Part shown: one piece after another, positions 14,339 through 19,474 of the stretch
Layout: the number at the start of each line of letters is the position of its first letter
Numbering within the stretch: position 1 is the stretch's first letter
NCBI GenBank assembly: GCA_964542855.1
Contig: CAZIWJ010000040.1
Location: 1-19,474 of the forward strand
DNA: 19,474 nt
From: CAZIWJ01 sp964542855
Lineage (GTDB): Bacteria; Bacteroidota; Bacteroidia; Cytophagales; Cyclobacteriaceae
Direction of reading: 5' to 3'
Program-made: the position numbers and the translations under genes
Notes under the pieces: generated by a model
What the model was told of the DNA's origin: nothing
What the model saw: the letters and a program-made list of their open reading frames with translations, nothing else
Database searches by the model: none

Positions 14339-14560
14339 CTAAAGCAAAAATTCTTTTTTCAAGGCATCCGGTAATGAACTAACCATAGTAGTATCCGTAT
14401 AATAGATGCCCAAGTACTTTTTAGGATAGTACCCTTCAGGTACTTCAGTAGGCACGGGAGAATCTGGACGTGCTGATGGACGGGTGATCTCGCCAACGAC
14501 ACAGCTTTTGCTGAAGCACTCAGCCGGACCAATCAGTATATCACTGATTAAATAAAGCCT
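14339..14560 (-). pseudogene. 73-codon open fragment without start codon, unknown protein C-terminus
   Basis: An open frame from just after a stop at 14563-14561 to TAG at 14341-14339. The translation is protein-like (GPAECFSKSCVVGEITRPSA in the first half; PTEVPEGYYPKKYLGIYYTD then SSLPDALKKEFLL at the end) but has no usable start before Met59. It therefore looks like the 3' remnant of a gene whose beginning was lost or frameshifted, or a gene interrupted near 14560. Plus-strand frames over 14380-14440 are full of stops, supporting the minus strand there; over about 14470-14545 a plus-strand frame is also open, so the boundary is unclear. I do not recognise the family. Confidence 0.35.
14531..14549. 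repeat. Inverted repeat at the junction of the broken fragments
   Basis: AATCAGT (14531-14537), ATATC, ACTGATT (14543-14549): a perfect 7-bp inverted repeat lying where the minus-strand fragment and the plus-strand frame meet. It could be a terminator stem without T run, or part of an insertion end. Confidence 0.3.
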
Positions 14561-14767
14561 TCAACGCACTTACTACAGCCGCACTTGAGCGGGGCCGGAA
14601 AGATTGTGGCACCGTGGGGCAATTGTACGAAGCTATTCACCGGGTGGAAAAAGAAGCCAGTGTTAAAGGAGCAGAAGCTAAAGAGTTGCAATGCAAAATC
14701 GAAATTCTGGAAAAAGCAGTGATGGAAAGTGAGTATACCAGCAAGCTGGTTCCAGGAAAAAGAAAAG
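14548..14767 (+). CDS. Partial coiled-coil-like reading frame running into the scaffold gap
   Basis: Open from after a TGA at 14545-14547 to the gap. It has no ATG; the first start-type codon is GTG 14614. The sequence reads FNALTTAALERGRKD, then GQLYEAIHRVEKEASVKGAE and KELQCKIEILEKAVMESE, a heptad-like helix of alternating leucine and charged residues, ending in a basic stretch before the Ns. Such a helix is seen in the first ORF of some insertion sequences, and a repeated element would explain the assembly break, but I see no diagnostic transposase motif. A frameshift could also link it to a plus-strand frame ending at TAA 14548 (about 14476-14550). Product unknown. Confidence 0.3.
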
Positions 14768-14867
14768 NNNNNNNNNNNNNNNNNNNNNNNNNNNNNNNNN
14801 NNNNNNNNNNNNNNNNNNNNNNNNNNNNNNNNNNNNNNNNNNNNNNNNNNNNNNNNNNNNNNNNNNN
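14768..14867. other. Scaffold gap of 100 Ns
   Basis: Exactly 100 unresolved bases, a common placeholder for a gap of unknown true length. It lies 24 bp beyond the 3' end of crtY and cuts the plus-strand frame above. Assembly gaps often mark repeated elements. Confidence 0.95.
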
Positions 14868-14890
14868 AAAGCTTCGCAGGAATAAAGTAA

Positions 14891-16033
14891 TCAGCTCGCA
14901 ACAGACCGTAACATTCCTTTAGAAAATGGAATAATAGGCACTGACGACATAATGCCTAAATCTTCGATAATTGAAGTGTCTTCATCCAGGAACCGCAACA
15001 CCCGCTGCGGTTTATTTTTTTCGAATAACCGGGCAAACACGCCAGCACCGGGATACATGTTATGAGCAATGACATTGAGTAAGGTTTTATCGTACAGCAT
15101 GAAGCGACCACTGGAACGATGGTAATGAAGCGGGTGCCTGTTATGCGCCAGGGCTCGTACAATGTTATGGCTGTGGCGCTGCACCCGGGTAAAGGTATAA
15201 CCGGAAGAAGGTTTGGTCTGGCCCCCGGCAGTGCCGATGTTAATTATCTTTTCCCCTTGCCCGGGATCATAAGGCATATCGGTCATGGGAATCACCCCGA
15301 ACTCTTCATGAACCACCTGGTAATTGGAAATATGCAGGAAATCCGAAATGTACGATTTAATTGCGTTTGTATATTCTTCCTGGCTTAGTAAGTCAGGCGA
15401 AAACAGGGTGTACTCGATTAATGCTTCGTGCTCGTTAAACGGCAGCACGTACATGAAACGGCAATCGCCGTTTTGGGGAACGCGAAAATCCATGAATGTA
15501 GGCGATCCCGGATCGAAAGAAGCTTCGGGTGTTTTAATAACCCAGCCCTTGAAGTGCTGCAACAGGTAATTGTAATGCACTGACTTTTCCTCCTCGTCTT
15601 TGGGCCGCAGGCTGTTAAAAGCCAGGCTGGCATTAAATGTTCCCTTTCCGGTGGTAACGCTCACCCCCTCAGCCGTTTCTTTAACCTGATCAACGTGGGT
15701 TTCCAGCCAGTCGACCTGGGGAGACTGGTCGATTAGGGAAAATACATGGTTGTAAAAGTCTATCCCCCTAATCATTTTATAGTGATAAGGGTAAATATCG
15801 AGCTTGTTACTGTACTCCTCACTAAAAAAATTAATTTTCGACCACTTTCGGAAAACAACCTCTTCGAAAAAATTGTGGCCGGTTTCCCAGAAGCACCAGG
15901 TGCGATCGTTGGTTTGCTTCCTTTCCCGGTCAATAATCAGAACCTTACGGTGGGGCAGATCCTTAATTAGTCGAGCAACCAGGCTCAGGCCGGAAGCACC
16001 GGCACCAGCAATAATGTAATCATAGGTTAGCAT
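14891..16033 (-). CDS. crtY: Lycopene beta-cyclase
   Basis: A 380-residue flavoprotein of normal length that cyclises the ends of lycopene to beta-ionone rings at the membrane, giving beta-carotene-type pigments. Features are the dinucleotide loop GAGASGL (10-16), the second nucleotide strand VLIIDRE, the family signature NDRTWCFWE (42-50), QHFKGWVI, the FMDFRVPQNG and RFMYVLPFNEHEALIEYTLF segments that form the substrate tunnel with the key acidic residue, EEFGVIPMTD, and IGTAGGQTKPSSGYTF. The C-terminal MSSVPIIPFSKGML matches the family end. The start at ATG 16033 gives a clean N-terminus MLTYDYIIAGAG. It lies 33 bp after the giant TPR gene on the same strand. No other crt gene is in the window. 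Confidence 0.94.
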   Translation of the reverse strand: MLTYDYIIAGAGASGLSLVARLIKDLPHRKVLIIDRERKQTNDRTWCFWETGHNFFEEVVFRKWSKINFFSEEYSNKLDIYPYHYKMIRGIDFYNHVFSLIDQSPQVDWLETHVDQVKETAEGVSVTTGKGTFNASLAFNSLRPKDEEEKSVHYNYLLQHFKGWVIKTPEASFDPGSPTFMDFRVPQNGDCRFMYVLPFNEHEALIEYTLFSPDLLSQEEYTNAIKSYISDFLHISNYQVVHEEFGVIPMTDMPYDPGQGEKIINIGTAGGQTKPSSGYTFTRVQRHSHNIVRALAHNRHPLHYHRSSGRFMLYDKTLLNVIAHNMYPGAGVFARLFEKNKPQRVLRFLDEDTSIIEDLGIMSSVPIIPFSKGMLRSVAS

Positions 16034-16066
16034 ATGTAAATAAAAGCAATACTTGGCTTTTATTCA

Positions 16067-19000
16067 CTATCGTGCAGTATCAGAACAGTAACGTTTGATA
16101 AAAAAATCTGATTTTTCATCGTTCAGTTCGCTGGCTTTATTCCAGTCGTTGCATGCTTCGGCCGCTTTATTCACCTGGTAATAGGCATTGGCCCGGCTTC
16201 GGTAGTAGGAAGCCTCTTCCGGGTTAATACTAATGGCTTTATCGAAGTCCAGGATAGCCTCTTCCGGGCTATCCATAACTATAAGCAGGTTTCCACGGCT
16301 GTTAAAGGCGCCGGCATCGTCGGGATTGAATTTAATAGCCAGGTTGTAATCGGCTAGTGCTCGCTGGTAGCGCTCCAGGGTTTCGTTCAGGTAAGCCCGG
16401 TTAAACAAAGCCTTGGAATTTTCCGGGTAAATTTCAATTGCCTTTGTAAGGTCTTCAATGGCCCCCTTGTAGTACCCGGTGTAAGTTCTTACCGCTGCCC
16501 GGTCCATGTAGTACTGGTCATTAGTTTTGTTTAACCGGATGGCGTTGGTTAAATCCTCCTGGGCGTCCTCGAAATTTTCTTCAATCAGGTTTGATTTACC
16601 TCGTTGGTAATAAACCGATTCATCATTCGAGCCTTTATCGGCCAGTACCCGGTCGTAATAACCGATGGCAATGGGGTATTTTTCCTGCTCATAGTATATG
16701 TCGCCGAGTAATTTCAGCAGTTCTTTATCTTTTTCTCCACTGTCTTCCACCAGGCCAAGGTCCTTACGGGCTTCCTCGTACTTCTTTAGGCCGAACAGGG
16801 CCAACCCGCGATTACGGTAAGCCAGCACAAAATCATTTCGTAACCCGATGGCCTGATTATAATCGGCTACAGCAGCTTCCAGTTGTTCGAGGTAATATTT
16901 TGCTTTTCCCCGGTTGTTAAAAATCACCGGATTCTTCAGCCCTTGTTCAATGGCTTTATTGTAATCGTTAATGGCTTCCTTGTAGTCATCCAGGCGAAAG
17001 CGGGTATTGCCACGGTAGCTGAAAGCCTCAGTATACTCATTGTTTTTGGCCACGGCTTTATTCAGCAGTTCCAGTGCTTTTTCGTACGATCCGGTATTGT
17101 ATTGAGCAGCCCCGGCATGGAAATAGGTATCTGCATTGGCATTACCCATTGCTAGTGCCCGGTCCAGGTCGCTAATTGCATTGTTGAATTTATCCAGGTA
17201 GAAGCAAGAAACCCCCCGGGCAACGAGCGACCGTTCATCGGTATCTCCAGCTTCAATAGCCCGGTTTAAATCTGATACAATTTTTTCGTATCTCTTGCTG
17301 GTTGCCTGATCGGGTTGTTGTAATGTGAATTCGTAGTTTGAAATACCGCGGGCATAGAAAACCTCACTTTGTTCAGCCCCCTTCTGGATGGCCTGGTCCA
17401 GGCTGGCAATGGCATTACCATAATCACTGGTTCGGAATTGGGCCATACCCAGGTAATAATAAGCCTCCTGCTGGTCAACGTCTTCCGATACTACTTTTTT
17501 TAGGTCAGCGATGGCTTTTTTGTATTGCTTGCTCATAAAATAGGCCTGCCCGCGGTTGAAGAAGGCCTGCGTGTAATCTGATTTTGCCGCAAGCGACTGG
17601 TTAAAATCTTCAATAGCATCGGAATATCGTTCGGTGAGCAATTTGGCTTTACCCAGGTTATTGTACAGAATATAATTCATGGAAGCATCTTTATCTCCAC
17701 CGAGGCTCAGCGCTTCCCGATAGGCGGTAATAGCCCCGTCGTAATTATCGAGCAGAAAACGGGCGTTACCCAGGTTATAGAGGGCAGTTAAATTTTCCGA
17801 ACCCTGTTCCACCGCTTTAGCTAAGTCAGTATTGGCTTCCTGAAATTTATTCAGGGCGTAATAAGCATTTCCCCGGTTACGGTAAGTTAGCGAATCGTTA
17901 GCGCCCTTTTCAATGGCTGTGCTCAGCACCTGAACAGTTTGGGCGTGGTTACCTAACGCGGCGTTTGCATTTCCCCTCAATCGGTAAATATTCACATCTT
18001 CTAACCCCAGTTCCATGGCTTTTTTGGCATCGGCCAGTGCCTTGCGGTATTCTTCACGCTGAAAATAAATTTCCCCCCGGAAAGCATACACATCAGGTTG
18101 CCGGGTTCCCATTTTAATAGTCTGGGTAAGATTATTGGCCGCCTTATCGAAGCTACTGCTCTTAAAATGCGCGTAGCCCAGGTACTGGTAAACCCGCTGG
18201 TCGCTTACCCCTTTGGCAATAGCCGCATCCATGTCGCGAATCGTAGCCGCATAATTATTATTTAGGTAATGGGCTTTTCCCCGCAGTACCAGGGCTTCGG
18301 TAGCCGTATTGTCGCGCTCCAGCGCCTTTTCGAAATCAGCAATAGCGGCAGCAATGTTATCCAGTTGCAGGTTCAGCTCACCCCGCTGCCGGTAAGGATC
18401 GGCTCCCCTGGCCCCCAGGGTAATTGCCTGATTCAGGTCATTTAGTGAGGTTTCATAATCCTTTTGCTGAAAGCGCAGGGCGGCGCGGTACTGGTAAACC
18501 AGCGGATCCCGGGTTTGTAGCTCAATGGCTTTGTTCAGATCATCAATAGCTGAAACCTTTTTCAGGTTGTACAGGGCATTTCCGCGTACCCGGTAAATTC
18601 TTTCATCATTAATACCCTTTTCAATGGCCCGGGTTGCTGCTTCTGCTGCTACCTGGTAGGTTTTCAGGTTGTAGGCCGACCAGGCCAGGGCTGCGTATAT
18701 TTTTTCGTCGGCCTTATCAGTCTGGGTAACTTTTTTTAAATCCGGTACCGCTTCAGCGTACTTTTCCAGCCGGGTTTTCGATAATCCCCGGGCGTAGAAT
18801 ACTGCTGCTTCTCGATCGCCTTTATCCACGGCCTTATTCAGGTCAGTCACCGCATCCTGGTAACGCCCAAGCCAGAATTTACTGCGACCCAGCATTTTAT
18901 AGGTTGTTCCGGAGTTATCTCCCTTGTTCAGTGCCCGCTCAAAGTCATTCAGCGCCTGGTCGTACTGTTCTTTTGAAAAGTAAATCATTCCCCGCTGGGT

Positions 19001-19474
19001 ATTCAGGGTAACACTTCCACTACTTGCTGCCAGTTGCTCGTTACCCAAAGCCGCATTAAGTTTTGGCAATGCTTTATCGTAATCGTTGGTTAGGTAGTAT
19101 GCCTGCCCCCAGACGGCCAGTAATTCTGGGTTAGTTGGGTTCAGGGCAGAAAGGGTTTCAATACATCCGGCATACCGTTTTTCCTCGAATTGCGAGCGGG
19201 CCAGCGCTGCCCGTACCGGTTCTTTTTTACTACCCTCATCCAGGGCAACTTGTAAAGTAGTAATTGCAGCCGTGTAATTATTTGTTTCGTACAGGGATAA
19301 TCCGTACTGCTCGTAGTACGAAATGCTTAGGGCATCATAATTATCCAGCGCTTGTTCAGCTTCTTCCAGGTCGGAGACAGCTTTTTTGTATTCCTGCTGG
19401 TAGGCATAAGCCAGCCCGCGCACCAGGTTCAGCCCTGCCTCAGCATATCCTTTGGTGGCAGCACTGTTCAGGGC
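16067..19474 (-). CDS. Giant TPR-repeat protein, N-terminus beyond the window
   Basis: The frame is open to the right edge: 1,135 residues are visible and the true start lies outside. A GTG at 19423 is internal, since TPR-like sequence continues past it. Almost the whole visible protein is tandem tetratricopeptide repeats of about 34 residues, roughly 33 by length, with the usual W/Y-x-x-LG/RG-x-A-x-x-x-x-x-x-Y-x-x-A and A-P-type patterns. Many carry a KG-x-x-D-x-x-x-Y-x-x-RG linker form (for example EKGINDERIYRVRGNALYNL). One repeat is stretched (YEFTLQQPDQATSKRYEKIV). The array runs to within 20 residues of the C-terminus (NDEKSDFFIKRYCSDTAR). TPR superhelices are protein-binding scaffolds; the partner and location cannot be told without the N-terminus. 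It precedes crtY by 33 bp. Confidence 0.9.
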   Translation of the reverse strand, partial: ALNSAATKGYAEAGLNLVRGLAYAYQQEYKKAVSDLEEAEQALDNYDALSISYYEQYGLSLYETNNYTAAITTLQVALDEGSKKEPVRAALARSQFEEKRYAGCIETLSALNPTNPELLAVWGQAYYLTNDYDKALPKLNAALGNEQLAASSGSVTLNTQRGMIYFSKEQYDQALNDFERALNKGDNSGTTYKMLGRSKFWLGRYQDAVTDLNKAVDKGDREAAVFYARGLSKTRLEKYAEAVPDLKKVTQTDKADEKIYAALAWSAYNLKTYQVAAEAATRAIEKGINDERIYRVRGNALYNLKKVSAIDDLNKAIELQTRDPLVYQYRAALRFQQKDYETSLNDLNQAITLGARGADPYRQRGELNLQLDNIAAAIADFEKALERDNTATEALVLRGKAHYLNNNYAATIRDMDAAIAKGVSDQRVYQYLGYAHFKSSSFDKAANNLTQTIKMGTRQPDVYAFRGEIYFQREEYRKALADAKKAMELGLEDVNIYRLRGNANAALGNHAQTVQVLSTAIEKGANDSLTYRNRGNAYYALNKFQEANTDLAKAVEQGSENLTALYNLGNARFLLDNYDGAITAYREALSLGGDKDASMNYILYNNLGKAKLLTERYSDAIEDFNQSLAAKSDYTQAFFNRGQAYFMSKQYKKAIADLKKVVSEDVDQQEAYYYLGMAQFRTSDYGNAIASLDQAIQKGAEQSEVFYARGISNYEFTLQQPDQATSKRYEKIVSDLNRAIEAGDTDERSLVARGVSCFYLDKFNNAISDLDRALAMGNANADTYFHAGAAQYNTGSYEKALELLNKAVAKNNEYTEAFSYRGNTRFRLDDYKEAINDYNKAIEQGLKNPVIFNNRGKAKYYLEQLEAAVADYNQAIGLRNDFVLAYRNRGLALFGLKKYEEARKDLGLVEDSGEKDKELLKLLGDIYYEQEKYPIAIGYYDRVLADKGSNDESVYYQRGKSNLIEENFEDAQEDLTNAIRLNKTNDQYYMDRAAVRTYTGYYKGAIEDLTKAIEIYPENSKALFNRAYLNETLERYQRALADYNLAIKFNPDDAGAFNSRGNLLIVMDSPEEAILDFDKAISINPEEASYYRSRANAYYQVNKAAEACNDWNKASELNDEKSDFFIKRYCSDTAR

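Noticed and set aside
14548..14901. Minus-strand frame across the scaffold gap containing CGCSKC
   Set aside because: It depends on reading through 100 Ns, is Phe-rich on the near side and is the mirror of the plus-strand helix-like frame; the Cys pattern is probably chance.
19423..19423. GTG as the start of the TPR protein
   Set aside because: The same frame stays open to the window edge with TPR-like sequence before the GTG, so the gene is simply cut off.
16067..19474. Tandem DNA repeat or CRISPR-like array in the right part of the window
   Set aside because: Periodicity of about 102 bp comes from protein-level TPR repeats that differ in nucleotide sequence; no constant repeat-spacer pattern exists.

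Overview
The window looks like chromosomal DNA from a member of the Bacteroidota, probably a Cytophagales-type (Cytophagia) bacterium. The evidence is the -33/-7 promoter of the TTG-N20-TATATTTG form before rpsP, the DAHP synthase with a C-terminal chorismate mutase, the long Glu/Ala-rich tail on ribosomal protein S16, a bacteroidete-style CrtY lycopene cyclase (carotenoid pigment), and A/T-rich leaders instead of strong Shine-Dalgarno sites. The assignment comes from sequence character only. One 100-N scaffold gap lies at 14768-14867.

Layout. 1-1087 (minus): a GTG-started, FabG-like short-chain dehydrogenase with eroded catalytic motifs, followed by the N-terminal third of a FabH-like ketoacyl-ACP synthase cut by the window edge. 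1088-2434: a loosely packed region with a 12-bp direct repeat, a possible 48-aa gene, two abutting perfect dyads, a 135-aa membrane-anchored protein with its own promoter, and a 392-bp spacer. 2435-3163 (plus): a NYN-domain protein with a C-terminal OST-HTH/LOTUS-like domain. 3259-5829 (minus): a shikimate-pathway operon, DAHP synthase/chorismate mutase, then aroB, then a 98-aa unknown, with a 13-bp hairpin just before aroB. 6141-7397 (plus): proline dehydrogenase. 7519-8289 (minus): 3-hydroxybutyrate dehydrogenase.

8429-14327 (plus) is one co-directional run: promoter, rpsP, rimM, a large SLBB polysaccharide-export protein, gmd and fcl. The last two make GDP-L-fucose from GDP-mannose, and the SLBB protein probably works in export of a surface or extracellular polysaccharide, so the run joins ribosome maturation genes to envelope polysaccharide genes. 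The trmD and rplS genes commonly found after rimM are not here.

14328-14890 is a disturbed patch: a start-less 73-codon minus-strand fragment, a coiled-coil-like plus-strand reading frame running into the gap, and the gap itself. 14891-19474 (minus): a giant TPR-repeat protein (N-terminus beyond the window) followed 33 bp later by crtY.

Most of the window is ordinary housekeeping metabolism. The items I would look at again are the SDR lacking its catalytic lysine, the aro-operon hairpin, the rpsP-rimM-polysaccharide linkage, the abutting dyads near 1573-1598, the TPR-crtY pair, and the broken region around the scaffold gap. I see no convincing wholly new system, no CRISPR array and no RNA gene.
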